A stretch of 64,000 nt of DNA, taken from assembly GCF_016808095.1 (NCBI RefSeq), contig NC_068970.1, positions 24,596,501 to 24,660,500 of the forward strand, written 5' to 3'. Below, piece by piece: positions 23,206 through 35,100 of this stretch. A program made the position numbers and the translations under genes. The notes beneath the pieces are model-generated. The model saw only the letters and a list, made by a program, of their open reading frames with translations, ran no database searches and was not told the DNA's origin. The first letter of the stretch is position 1; every line of letters starts with the position of its first letter. The DNA is from Vigna angularis. Its lineage: Eukaryota; Streptophyta; Magnoliopsida; Fabales; Fabaceae.

Positions 23206-23797
23206 CTAAGGGTGTGCTTACATGATTTGTGGGAGATGATTTGGGGAGAGTAAGTGAATGAATTTGAGGGTAATTTTTTTATTGTTTTTTTGAGTGGATT
23301 TGTAGATAATTGAGAGTGGATTTAGAAGTAAAGTTTGTGAAAATTAGTGTACGATTTGATTGATGTCACAGATTTAAAAAATTTGTTTAATTTGTAGAAA
23401 TTAAACATTATCAAAATGCCCCTAGTTATTAAAGTAATATAAAATGATATTTGTTAATGTTATATTTAATTGTAAAAATGTTTATAAAGAGTAAAAATTT
23501 TAAAATAATTATTAAAATTAATTTTTAAAAAGTAAAAAATTATAATTTAATAAAATAAATTTATTTTTAAATGTAGTATTTGTTTGTAATATAATTTATT
23601 ACCAAATAGTATGAATTTATTTGTTATGAAAGTAAGATTGACATAGGAAGTGGAGGTGTAAGGACAAAAAAAAAGGGTGCATGAAACATGGGGTGTATGT
23701 ATGAAAGCCATGGGTGCCACACACAATATTCTCGGTCCAAGCCCAAAGCCTTTTTATCTTTAGATTAGAAACTTAGGGTTTCTTCTTTTCTCTATTA

Positions 23798-23903
23798 GAA
23801 CCAAAACCTATCACAATTTTTCTCGTGTGTCCTCCAATCCCCTCTCACAGCAAAAGGCTTGCTACACTTTTTACACCCAAAAGGCTTGCCACATCTTCGA
23901 CTC
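23798..23903 (-). pseudogene. WIP-type zinc-finger fragment
   Basis: The minus-strand frame contains [18 protein letters not shown], the highly conserved C-terminal segment of plant WIP-domain zinc-finger transcription factors (TT1/NTT/DOT5 group). Only this ~30-residue piece is present and the frame ends at FWF. The next conserved block of the WIP domain is missing. Just upstream, CGKPFG precedes CKKCSKPFA, a local 27-bp microduplication (GCAAGCCTTTTG occurs twice). It is fused directly to the PRISE fragment in another frame, so it cannot be a functional transcription factor. Confidence 0.75.
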
Positions 23904-23906
23904 CCA

Positions 23907-24205
<299 letters not shown>

Positions 24206-24550
24206 AGTGGTATGAACACACCTCCATCCTTTGTGGCCTTCTCCTCAACCCCAAAGCCACCATTTCTTCCATGGGAGGCCAAGAACATGTTAACGGCATC
24301 AGCCCATGCATGTTGACAGCGGCGCAGAATCGAATAAACGTTGCCTGGAACCAGATACGCCAAGTCCGTAACCGAATACGCCTGCTTTGCAATTTCTTCC
24401 AAATGTTGGAACCGGATGCAGTATTATGTGGGACCGAATACATGTCCATGAACATCTCTTCTTCAAGCTTTCCTCATCTCCATGCAGTTGCTCCTCATCA
24501 CCAACCGCGTTCTTCCTCATCCATTAACCACTCTCTTCGTCTTCAACTTA
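24206..24550 (-). other. Unidentified coding-like cargo of element A
   Basis: This stretch has higher GC than its surroundings and open frames in all three minus-strand phases, for example one with AYSVTDLAYLVPGNVYSIL. I cannot assign a family. Since it abuts the PRISE fragment at a sharp junction, it may be a third captured fragment or a divergent 5' part of the same one. Confidence 0.3.
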
Positions 24551-24836
24551 ATCACACGACTTTAACCTGACTTACTCACATGGTTGGAATCGATTATTTA
24601 ACTGAAGAATCGAATAACGTTCAAACGTTAATATTTTCCTTTATTTATACTATGGATGACTGAATATTGTTGTGAAATTGATCAAATAGTACAGGGCATA
24701 TAAGTCTTTTGTGCCTAAATCATCGCAAATCGCAGCAAAATATCGAGATGAACCGCATAGTGAAATCTCGCAAATCGTTGTTATTCTCTCTTTGCAAATC
24801 AGCGCAAGCGAACGTCACTTCTCTCGCAAATCCGTC

Positions 24837-24908
24837 CGCGCTAATTACTGTAAACAAGAAATCACCTTCAAACGCGCTAATTATTGTAAACAGGAAATCA
24901 CCTTCAAA
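24837..24908. repeat. 36-bp direct tandem duplication in element A
   Basis: Two adjacent 36-bp copies (24837-24872 and 24873-24908), each beginning CGCGCTAATTA and ending ATCACCTTCAAA, with two mismatches. They lie in the right subterminal region of element A. Confidence 0.9.
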
Positions 24909-24984
24909 CGAACACACGTAAGAGATACTAATTCAATCCTGAAAAGTAGGGGCTTACTGCAATCACTTCCACTTTTTCAAGCAT

Positions 24985-25699
24985 ATGGATCAAAGTTTCT
25001 CAAAATTATCAGGTTTTAGTATTTTCGTCATTAAGTTAGCTACTTGTTAACTAGTATTGTAGTATTTCAGTTGAACTAATTGATCATTTACCAATTTTTT
25101 GAGAAAATGAAATTTCATTACAATATGCTTACTGCATTCATGGAAGATGAGATTCTTGGATAATTAAATAGTAGAGTTGTTGTCAAATAGGTAGTAGCTT
25201 CTTTTTCTTCTAATTCAATATGTTTTAGAAATCTTTGGAGCTAAATGCATTAATTCAAATATTCTATATACTCAATCTTAGTGGTAGATAAACCTACTAC
25301 AGGTTACTTTTTTGAAGCCCATGACACAACTTCAGTTCTAATCATGAATACTGCTCTAGAGGTGTTACATCGATCATTTAAGTCTCCAGTATAACTATTA
25401 TCACTATAAGTTGTGAGGTTTGTCTTCTTTCCTTTTCGATAGAGAATGCCATATTTAATAATGCTTTTCAAGTACCTTAAAATGCATTTTGTTGCAGCCG
25501 AATGTGACTCCTTTGGAATGCTCATGTATCTACTGATTAGGTTTACTCCAAGCATCAAATCTAGTAGGGTAATTGTGAAATACATGAGACTGCAAATTGC
25601 TTTCTTAAATGTGGTAGCATCTAATGGTGTACCTTCATCTTCTTTGCATAATGTGGTTCCTAGAATAAGTGGGTTTCGTACATAATTGCACTCAACCAT
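24985..25699 (-). mobile_element. Ty1/copia pol remnant (end of RT and RNase H)
   Basis: The minus-strand frame 25699-25304 (131 codons) matches the copia RT/RNase H junction in order: ICSLMYFT, then LGVNLISRYMSIPKESH, ATKCILRYLKSIIKYGILY, the RNase H start YSDNSYTGDLNDRCNTS and VVSWASKK. Beyond 25304 the match continues through frameshifts (LSTTKIEYIEY, then a FHE.SKHI-like block) to about 24985. The catalytic YADD motif lies outside the preserved part, and the first RNase H Asp region is altered (YSDNSYTGD for the usual Y.DSDWAGD). Frameshifts and stops make it inactive. No LTR is attached. Confidence 0.88.
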
Positions 25700-26421
25700 A
25701 TTGAAGTGTTACACCTACATTTCGGACAATGTGGTAACATCTACATGATATTTCTTTTATAAGTGTGTCACATTTACATAAGCAAAGTAAACAAGTTCCC
25801 TTTGAGGCACAAACATGCATTACATCTACATTTGATCTTCCTCCATGCATGACAACGTGTACATAATTTTTTCAAATTCATGACCTCTTGCATTCATACA
25901 TGTCACATTTCATAATGCATAATATGCATCATAGTTGGAGAGGCTGCTCGTTGGAATGATTGTTTTACTTTTGGCCAAGGAGGCTGCCTTTTTAAGGTGT
26001 TGTGTGTGCACATGTGTGAAACAAATTTATTTATTTTATATTTATTTTATTGGTTTATTAAAAGAAAAGATTATTGGAAATTTTTTATTTTTTTAAACAA
26101 AATATTTTGGTTTTACGTTAACTCTTCCCTTTTATTTAGTGGTTTCCACTTACCATGATATTTTTATACGAAAACAGATAATAGTATAGGTGTTGAAGAA
26201 GATAAATGATGATAATGAGATGGGTAAATATCAGGTGACATTTGAAATAATGTTTTAGCTTAGGTTTTTTCTTTTCAATAAAGTATGTCTATAATTGAGT
26301 TTTTCAAAAAGTTAGAAATAAAAATTTATTTAAATTACGTAAGTTTGTGATAATTATAGATTTTAGAAAAAAAAATGAATGTTATAAGAAAATTATTAAA
26401 TAAGATTATAATAAGTCAATA

Positions 26422-26460
<39 letters not shown>

Positions 26461-26713
26461 ATTATTTAAATGAATTAAATTGAACTATAACTAAGCTAAA
26501 TTGATTTTAGGAAACTAAACTAAGTGTATCTATTTTAAATCATTAAGATTATATAAATTATTTTAATAAAAATGAGAAAGTTGAGCACTTATATTTATTA
26601 TTTTAAGATTTTGAACTAGATGTGATATCAAGTTCTTATGTGTTGATTGGACTTGTGTTTTATTAATGTTATATTACTATGGTGAGGTGATCATCTCTCG
26701 AAAGACCATCAAT
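25700..26713. other. AT-rich intergenic DNA with (AT)n
   Basis: No gene found. A long AT dinucleotide run is at 26424-26456. The stretch 26570-26680 resembles 28510-28625 in direct orientation. Confidence 0.6.
26424..26456. repeat. (AT)n microsatellite
   Basis: Uninterrupted AT dinucleotides, about 15 units. Confidence 0.9.
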
Positions 26714-26944
26714 CACTAGTGCAATAAAGAGAAATGACACCGGTTAATTTCGCTTATAGGCACCGGTTCTGCAACCGAGGCATATACAGGCGAGGTAAAA
26801 ATGATAAGTTTAATGCCTCAGTTGTTAACTGAGTCAAAAAGAGATCGGTTTTTGCCTCGGTCCTCTTTTGAACCGAGACCGTATCTTAGAAAATTCAATA
26901 AAAAAAAATTCAAAAAACTGCTGAACCTGCTAGGTCCTTTTCCT

Positions 26945-27225
26945 CAGACTTTTAATAGTTCAGAAAATCACTCCAGGGATTCATTACAGAGCATCAAAGT
27001 TCAGATACATTACAGGGCATATAACAAAAGCCACTGGGATGAAAGAATCAATGTTCTTCATTACAGAGCATATAACAAATGGAAAAAAAAAATCAGAAAA
27101 TAGAATCCGAAAATCCGAAAATCCGAAAATCATTACAGAGCATCAAAGTTCAGATACATCAGAAAATCAGAAAATAATAGTTCAGATACATTACAGAGCA
27201 TATAACAAATGGAATAAAAATCAAA
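26945..27225 (+). repeat. Diverged direct repeats within CACTA element 2
   Basis: Four or more copies of TTCAGATACATTACAGAGCA or its CATTACAGAGCATATAACA variant occur here, with runs of AAATCCGAAA between them. Confidence 0.7.
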
Positions 27226-27289
27226 GAAACCAGGGATTCATACTTTTGAAATTGCACACTCAAAGAACTCAATAACCTCCTCATTTTCA

Positions 27290-27837
27290 TGCTTCAGAAA
27301 TAGAATCCGTCCCAGCCTCAAACCCAGCCTCAAACCCCATTTCCCAGTTTCTGAAAATCGTCAACGACAAGCGGCTCCCGACGGCAAGCGGGAAGCGGCT
27401 CCCGACGGCAAGTGGCAAGTGGGTGCTAGGCCAGCGACTCCACCACTGGCACGGGCCGCACCAAGCGGTCCACGAACAACACCATCTGAGAAACAAAAAG
27501 AAAAGGGAGAGAAAGGGGATCAGATCTGGATCTGGATCTGGATCTGGAAGCCGCACTCGAAGCCGTCGCACACGACGAGGTGGTGGTGGCTCCCGATGGC
27601 GGCGAGGCGAAAGGTGGCGTGGAGAAGGAAGAAGAAAGCTATCGATGCGTGGTCGCGGCCTCCATGGAGTTTGTACGAGAACGAAGGCGTTGTGGTGGCG
27701 GCTTGCGGGTTTGCGCGTGGTGGCCGGCAGCGTGGTTGAACGGCAGTGCTTGCGGCGACCGTAATGGCTGGTGATGGTAGCGGTTTGATGATGGGGTTTG
27801 GTGGAGAGGAGAAATCGTGACGGAGGGATGGAGGCAA
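27290..27837. other. GC-rich cargo of CACTA element 2, no recognised product
   Basis: Much higher GC than the surrounding DNA, with overlapping open frames on both strands. The predicted peptides are Arg/Gly-rich or Pro/Ala-rich and match no family I know. A GATCTG hexamer repeat is at about 27522-27548. It may be a captured genomic fragment or 5' leader of an ancestral transposon gene. Confidence 0.4.
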
Positions 27838-27940
27838 AGATGAGAGCGAGAGCGCGAGAGATGAGGGCGCGAGAGATGAGAGCGCGAGAGATGAGAGCGA
27901 GAGAGATGAGAGCGAGAGTGCGAGAGTTTGAGAGAGAGGG
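27838..27940. repeat. GA-rich minisatellite
   Basis: Repeated 16-18 bp units of the type GCGCGAGAGATGAGA, with some units GAGAGCGAGAG; about six copies. Confidence 0.85.
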
Positions 27941-28233
27941 TTTTTGATTTTAACCTAAGGGTATACTGCCTCAGTTATATTTAAAACCGGTGCCTAAACC
28001 CTTTAAGTGCATCAGTTACACAGCGAACCGGTGCCTAAACCATTTAAAATTTATATTATATGCCTCAGTTGGCCTTCTACTCGAGACAGTAACATCTATA
28101 AGCATCGGTTCAAATATAACCGAGACATATAACTGCTCAATATTTACCGAAATGCCACCGCACTTTTATACGCTTCGGTTTCAGTAGAACCGAGGCATAT
28201 ATAGCGCGTTAAAAAAGCCTTTTTTTACTAGTG

Positions 28234-29282
28234 TATATTATTAAAAACTGATGGTTCATCTTGAAGGTTAACTCATACAAGTCCATGTAATAAAAGTGTT
28301 AACTCAAAGGAAAAATGTCATTATGAAGGGATCACACGAGGGAGAGATTCCTAATAAATGGTTAGACAAACGTCTTCAGTTTAGATTATCAGTATAAGTA
28401 AGAGGTACTCTGGTTAGCTTGAGGAGGAAATGCTAATGTGAAAAGAACTCACACTTGAGGAAGAGATTGTTAAAAATGGAAATGTAAGTTTAAATCTTAT
28501 GTTGAATAAAATAAGAAAGTTGAGCATCATACAAGGATGAAGACATAAACTCATTACTTAAGAAATTAGATTGAAGATATAATCAATGACTTATGTGTTA
28601 ATTGAACTCATATATAATTGATGTTATATCTCCCTAGCGATCCTTTCTCCAAAATTTTATTAAGAATATATTCTTTCTTTGAAATAAATATTTAGAAAGT
28701 ATCTTTATAACATTTAAAAATATATTAAACTATTTATTATTTTGCATATTTTAAAAAATAAAAGAAAAACAAGTTAAAACAAATAATTCCTAATTTATTT
28801 TCAAAGAATTTTTAATAGAGTTTTTTAAAAATAAGTAATTAGTTTATTTTAAAAACAAATATTCTAAACATTTTATAGTTATCTTATTAATTCCAAATCC
28901 AACTCATTGTTCTTCTTAAAAATAATCTCTTCAAATTCCATGGTCTAAAATTGTGTCTTTCAAGTTTCAACACGTTTGGCACGTTTACTCAAATCATATT
29001 GATCAACACACAGTGTTACGTTTTGTGGGATAGAGTACAAAAATAAAATACTCTAAGTTGAAATAAATAAATATATTAACATTCTGCATGATAATCAAGA
29101 GAAGAAAAAGGAATTGTAACGTAATTTACAACTATCTGTTTGACTTCAAGATTGAGATGCTATAACTTTGGAGTATAAATTCGGTTTTATCACATTATGG
29201 TCTGTAAGAGTACGTGTGGACTTAACATATTCCTTGGAAACTCAGTATTGTAAAGAAATACGTTGGTTTCATTTTTGCAAAC
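28234..29282. other. AT-rich intergenic DNA
   Basis: No gene seen. Contains the second member (about 28510-28625) of a ~110-bp diverged direct repeat also found at 26570-26680. Shared words include GAGAAAGTTGAGCA or its AAGAAAG variant, and CTTATGTGTTGATTG or its TTAATTG variant. Confidence 0.55.
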
Positions 29283-29430
29283 TTAGCCTGTGTTCGCATC
29301 AACAGATTGTACTGTTCATGCGAATTTGAGAGCGAGGATTTCCCAAAACGGTGCTGTTCGTTTGAGGTGAAATGCACGGATCATCGCGGACGGATTTGCG
29401 GGATACAGTCCGTTTTTATCACTCGCAAAA

Positions 29431-29706
29431 ATGAAGAGATTTGCGTGGATAGTTGATGAAAAGTCAAGTGTGCCCTTGAGTTATTTTTGTTTTGCCATGC
29501 GCGTGTACGTTGGGAGGAAGAATGACAAAGTGCGTGGTCATGGGAAGAAGAAGCAAAGAGTTGAAGAAGAAGACGAAAGAAATTGCGTGAAAGATGAAGA
29601 AGATGATGAACAGTGCAGCTGGAGGGTTGTAACCGGTTACAGCAGACGTAATCGGTTACGTGTGTATGAACAAATTACACGCGGTGGTGTAATCGATTAC
29701 GGGTAA
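29431..29706 (+). other. Open frame in element B cargo, function unknown
   Basis: A 91-codon frame starts inside the conserved end of the element (ATGAAGAGATTTGCG). It is Glu/Lys/Asp-rich in the middle and ends in DNA made of GGTTAC palindromes. It matches no family I recognise and may not be translated. Confidence 0.25.
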
Positions 29707-29724
29707 CGTTAACCGGTTACAGTC
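29628..29724. repeat. Cluster of GTAACCGGTTAC-like palindromes
   Basis: Four near-palindromes occur within 97 bp: GTAACCGGTTAC, GTAATCGGTTAC, GTAATCGATTAC and TTAACCGGTTAC. All are variants of one 12-bp palindrome. Confidence 0.85.
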
Positions 29725-30880
29725 TTGATGATGCAGCGTTGTTGGGTGCTTGGCCGGCCTCGGGAGCAGGTTCTCGATTGCGGTGGCGGTGGCTGGACGC
29801 GATTCAGATAGGAAGTGGCGGTAGCTCGTCGTGGGGGTATTCACGGTGAATGGTGTTGTGGTTGTCGATGGCTGGAAAATGAAGATGCAGGTTCAATGGA
29901 AGAGGTTGCTATTGTCAAATCTAGGGAGAAAGTCTCAGCCCAGAAAAGAAAACGAGCTGGAGACGGTGCACGGTGGTGGTCGGTGTGGGCTGTGGCTCCC
30001 TCAACGCGGAGGCATGTGCTGGAGTGTAAGTCTGAGGTTGACAGTGGGAATGGTGGCTGCCATGCACGCAAAGGCTGGAAAGCCACTGCCTTGAAATCTC
30101 CTTCTCATTTTTATATTTTTATTTATTTTTTTTTTGGACTTTTCTATTTTGTATGTTTTTGTATTTTGTATATATATTAATTTTTATGGATTTTATAAAA
30201 ATGAAAATAAAATAAAACTAAAGTAAAATAAAGTTAATTAAAACCAAAAATAAAATGAAAATAAAAGATGAAATAAAGATAAAATTAAATAAAAAAGAAA
30301 AGATTTATTATATTTTTTATTTGATTTTTATTTTTTATGAAAATAAACTAAAAATGAAGATAAAATAAAAATGGGAATAAAGAGAAAAAGGATACAAATT
30401 TGACACACGTTTTTAAGATACCCGAACAAAATTGGGTGTTGACACTTACGTAACAAATAAATTTATACTACTTGGTAGTAAATTCAATTACAAACAAATA
30501 CTAAATTTAAAAAAAAATTCATTTCATAATGCATTATAATTTATATAATTTAATAATAATTAATTTAAAAATTGTTTATATTTTTTGTCCCTTTATAAAC
30601 ATTTTTACAAATAAATATAACATTATTAAATAACATTTTATATTATATTTATAACAAGGGGCATTTTGGTAATCTATCATTTTTAACAATTAAACTATTT
30701 TTTTAAATCTATCACATCATTCAAATCCTACACTAATTCTCACAAACTTTACTTCCAAATCCACTCTCAATTACTCACAAATCCACTCAAAAAAACAATT
30801 ATAAAATTACCCTCAAATCCACCCAAATCATCTCCCCCAAATCATCTCCCTCATTTCACCCCAAGAGAACAAAGCCTTAG

Positions 30881-32148
30881 TTTTAATAACAATTTAAGCG
30901 TCCTTTACGTTATTAAATTTTCTAAATTTATACATTTACATCAACAGTTCTTTTGAGTCACATCACAATCTCACTATTCAATTGATTTTAAATTAAAATA
31001 AAAAAAAGCACTTGTTATTTTATATAATATAATTTATATTAATCACAAAATTTTATATAATTAAAATATAAAGACAATTAACCACCTTACCATTTTAAAA
31101 AAAAATACATTAAAAATATAAAAAATCTGAGAACTCGATGGACACTTAATTGTAATAAAAACTCAGTTAAAATTATTCAAATTCATTAAAGACTCAAAAA
31201 GACTTAATTAAACTTATATTTAAAAATAGTCTCTTTTATTGACAAGAAAGATGGTAAAGAAAATAATAAACCCTTACTCAAACTAAGGTATAAATTTGAA
31301 GAAAACAATTATTATAATATAAAACCTATTTAAGTCTATACTTATTCTTTTTTATTTATTCAAACAAACATAAAAAAATTGGAGAATTTATTAAATATTT
31401 CCATTTATCCAAATAATATTTTTAGTTTGGTCTATATTGTCTACTTTGATAATTTGAATTTTATCTCTTTCTTTGAGTATTTGATTTTTCATTCAAATAA
31501 AACACGAGTCCCGCCTAAAAAACTTCAAATTACTGCACGGAAGTAAGATAAGGGGAATAACATACTAACCATTTAACAATGACTGAAATATATATTAAAT
31601 TATTATTTTCTAAAGTTAATACCGTGTAGAAACTAATACGAAAAACCACACCGTTGCAGACAAATGTCTGGTTATTCCGTAAATTTTACAGTGTTTTCAG
31701 GTGTTTGTTAAAGATAAAGAAAAAAATATTTAATTTTTAGTTATTGTTTAAATAATTAGAAGAATTGAATAATTTATGAAGATATTTGTGTATTATTAAG
31801 ACATATAAATGCTTTGAAGTGATTTTGTTATATTTGAATATTGTAAAGTATTCAGAGACATGGATAAAGATTTGAAGTGGTCTTGAATAAAAGAGGAAAG
31901 AAAGCATTTGAAGTGTTGCAGTTGGACGCACCTCGTTTGACGAGCTCAATATCCCATCTGGGCCCCACATTCTGGCGAACTAAGCCAATCACCACCTTTC
32001 TTTATTTCTTTCTCCGATTTTCAATTATTTTCTCTCCCTCTGTCACGCAACTCATATCATATCATACATGTATCGTGTCATCTTCCAATAATCCTCTGTG
32101 TAACCAACACGATTGGCTCACACACTCTGCATTCGCTTCAATCGCAAA
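30881..32148. other. Upstream region of the methylesterase gene
   Basis: AT-rich sequence to about 31870, then a pyrimidine-rich zone (31980-32060) that probably holds the transcription start and 5' leader. No repeats of note. An ATG 36 bases upstream and in frame with the chosen start (32113) exists. Confidence 0.5.
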
Positions 32149-35100
32149 ATGCCATCTCAGATCTTTCCCACATCCAACCGTTCTCTTGATTCCGCGGTTT
32201 CAACTTCTTCCACGGCATTCATCCGTCCCAAAGAAGACCAAAATGACCCCTCCGTCAGCCTCCTCGATCACTCCGCCACCCCTTCCTACCGAGACTTGTC
32301 CCTCAAGCCGCCCTTGCCGCGGGCCTCCAGCTTCACCTCCTCGCGCACCAAACCCTCCCGCCCTCGCCACTCTTTCAATCAGAAACGCCGCCGCCGTGCC
32401 GCCAGCCAGGACTCCTTCCCCAACATCTCCGATCAGACTCACACCTCCACCCGCTCCTCCTTCGGCCGCGATGTCGCCGCCGAGACCTTTCTCTTGACTC
32501 GCCTTGGCTTCAAGATGCTCGGATACCTCGGGTATTATTATGTCCCTCTCCTGTCGTTCCCTTCGAGATCCTGCATTCACCCAAAATAGAATATATTCAT
32601 GTGTGTATATATATATAGTGCAAGATTTCAACAGTGTAATCAAACAATGCTGATTTCTGACATCAAAGGTGACACAAGTGAAATGTAGTTTGGATTCTTT
32701 GACTGATGTCGGGGATCGACAAAACTGCATGTTTGGGTACTTAACTTATACTTTAACTATCGACGGGATTAGTTCGCCTAGCTATGAGATAGATACCCGT
32801 GGCTCCAATACGGATCTAGTGTTATGTTTGGCAAAGAGGATAGCATTACAGTGGATGAAATTAAGAATAACGAGTGAAAATAGGTGTGAAATAAAGTGAT
32901 TGTTCAGGTGTTTTGATTGAATAGAGAGAGGGAGAGCGGGGGAGAATGTGGAAAAACAAGTGAGAAATAGTTCACTGGGTCACATTATTTTTAGTTTTGA
33001 AAGTATCTCGACTTATTCCTTTTTCTCCTCCGAACACACCTGATTGTTTCCATTGGCGCTTTGCACCTAATTTCTCACTTGCCAAACAGGGCCTACAAAA
33101 TGATGTCTTTTTCTTTGTGGGTTTTTGAGGTTTTTCAGTATAGCTTGGTGTGACTGATTTGAATTGGTAATGCGATTGATAGGTTGTTATATATCTTCTT
33201 GAAAACTCCCATATTGTTTGTCTCAATTCTTAGGGTGCAGTTATATATGTCTATTAAGAACCTTCAATTAATGGAAGTTGGTTTAAGATGAACTCTAACA
33301 TCTCTGTTTATTTGTTTTACGTGATTAGTATTTTAACATATACCATTTGTGGATGCTCTCTGATCATTTATTTCTGTTCAGGGTAGGCTATAAATGGATT
33401 ACAAGATTTCTTGCCCTTAGTTGTTATGCACTACTTCTTTTTCCGGGCTTTATTCAAGGTCTGAATTCTGTGATCTATAACACTTTTCATACTTGTAATC
33501 TTATTATTATGTCCAGATTCTGATTTGAAATGCATTAATATCCCTCGACATTTACCGCGTTCTCTTTTATAGTTGGATATTACTATTTCTTCTCCAGTCA
33601 GATACGCAGAAGCATAGTTTATGGAGATAAACCTCGAAATAGGTATGCTTTATCACAATTGTCTCTGTACATTTAAAAATTCCTTTAATCGATGCAATTT
33701 TAATAAATAGCTAATTTTCTTTTGCAGGCTTGACTTGTATTTGCCTAAAAATGGCAGCGGTCCAAAACCAGTTGTTGCTTTTATTACTGGTGGAGCCTGG
33801 ATTATTGGGTACGTGATGTCTGTGCTTCATTTCAAAATTGCAAATTAACGTAATTAGGTGTAATAAGTTTTTTTTATGTTGTTTGGATTGAGAGGATGTT
33901 CCCTATCCATGGAATTGTTGATTGGTATATGAGCTTCAATTCTTATTTTTATCTCCTATTAAAAAGAGAAGTTCATTATATTTTTGCGCACCATTAAGCT
34001 TATACATCATGGTGGTGGTAGTAAGAAGGTTGCCAATTTATCGAGACGCATAAAGAAAGGGGTTGAACATTAAGTTTTGGAATTGTGTGTAAATGTCGAC
34101 CACAAGTGAACATTTATAATGACAATGTTTCATAATTGTACAATTATCTCAATAAATGCTAACTTTTATCAAATGTTGCATATTGAAATGTTTAAAACTA
34201 GTATTTACGTGTGCTATACTGAATACTCCCTTTCAAGCTTGGGCATATAAATAATATGCACCAAAATATTTCAACCTGGGAGATCCTTTGAAGGATTTGG
34301 TGAATATGTCAACAAATTGATTACTGGAACTGACAGTCAGTTTTAATTTTGCCTACAACAACTCAATAGCCTAATATGGATCTTCTTTCACATGGAAATC
34401 TTGCCCAATCAAAATAGTTTGGTAGTAGTTTACAATCTTTAATATCACCTTTGTTCACACTTTAATCTTGATGTATTTGAGGGTGCGAACCATGAAATCC
34501 CAACGAGCATCACAAGCAGAATTTAGTAATTGATTTACCACATTTGCTACAAAGGATATTTTGTCTACCTATTAGGCATGAATAGCTGCCCGGGTCTTTC
34601 TATGCGTCCCCCTAACCTAGGAGTAGTTTGATGGCATTGGAATCTACAAAGATGTCACAAGGTTTTCAACCAATCCTACTTGTTTCCTAGAAAATGTCAA
34701 AGGCATTTGGGAGAGGCAGATTGAGCAGCTTCAATACCCAAGCTACAAGTATTTGAGAAGAGTCAAATCCTTGGTTTGAAACTGAACGGTCAGTCAGATG
34801 TTGCTATAGACAGAATTCCCTGGGTCATTTCCGGTGATGGCGATGTTTTCAATGTGAACCTCAAGATAATTGTGAGTACTAAGTCACCAAAATTATGTAA
34901 AAAGAGGTTTACATGGAGTAAATCAAACCGACTAATACTATATCAAGTTTGGTTATTATGTGTTAAGTGTTGGGCAACCCATGTTTATATATATTGATTA
35001 AAGTAACCGTACAATGATATCCCTAATAAATGCTACTTGAAAGACAAGTATTAATATCTGCTAAAACGAATATCTACATGTGCAGCCTGAGCTATATTTA

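Larger units (their letters stand above)
26714..28233. mobile_element. Second non-autonomous CACTA-like element, 1,520 bp, with GC-rich cargo
   Basis: It begins CACTAGTGCAATAAAG at 26714 and ends GGCTTTTTTTACTAGTG at 28233, so the 8-bp CACTAGTG terminus is nearly repeated in inverse (final CACTAGTA/TACTAGTG). Subterminal regions are full of ACCGAGGCATA/TATGCCTCGGT and ACCGGTGCC motifs in both orientations. The flanking triplets aat and tat match at two of three bases, so a target duplication is only suggested. The centre (27290-27950) is GC-rich with long open frames in several phases but no recognised domain. It has no transposase. Its motifs differ from the AGACGTC family at 13029. Confidence 0.8.
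29283..30880 (+). mobile_element. Element B: second member of the element A family, different cargo
   Basis: The left end CTTAGCCTGTGTTCG at 29283, followed by GTTCGTTTGAGGTGA and GCGGACGGATTTGCG, matches the right end of element A in inverse orientation. The right ~430 bp (30450-30880, ending GAACAAAGCCTTAG) matches A's left end, also inverted. The interior, 29500-30110, is GC-richer, with open frames but no recognised domain. Left and right termini pair loosely (11 of 15 positions). A flanking CTTAG occurs on both sides but may belong to the ends rather than a target duplication. Limits are approximate. Confidence 0.55.

Noticed and set aside
27423..27837. Overlapping frames of 94-113 codons in CACTA element 2
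   Set aside because: Arg/Gly- or Pro/Ala-rich by composition on both strands; kept only as cargo of the element.
32113..32148. Upstream in-frame ATG as start of the methylesterase
   Set aside because: It adds twelve residues unlike the family; the second ATG gives the MPSQI start seen in plant relatives as I recall them.
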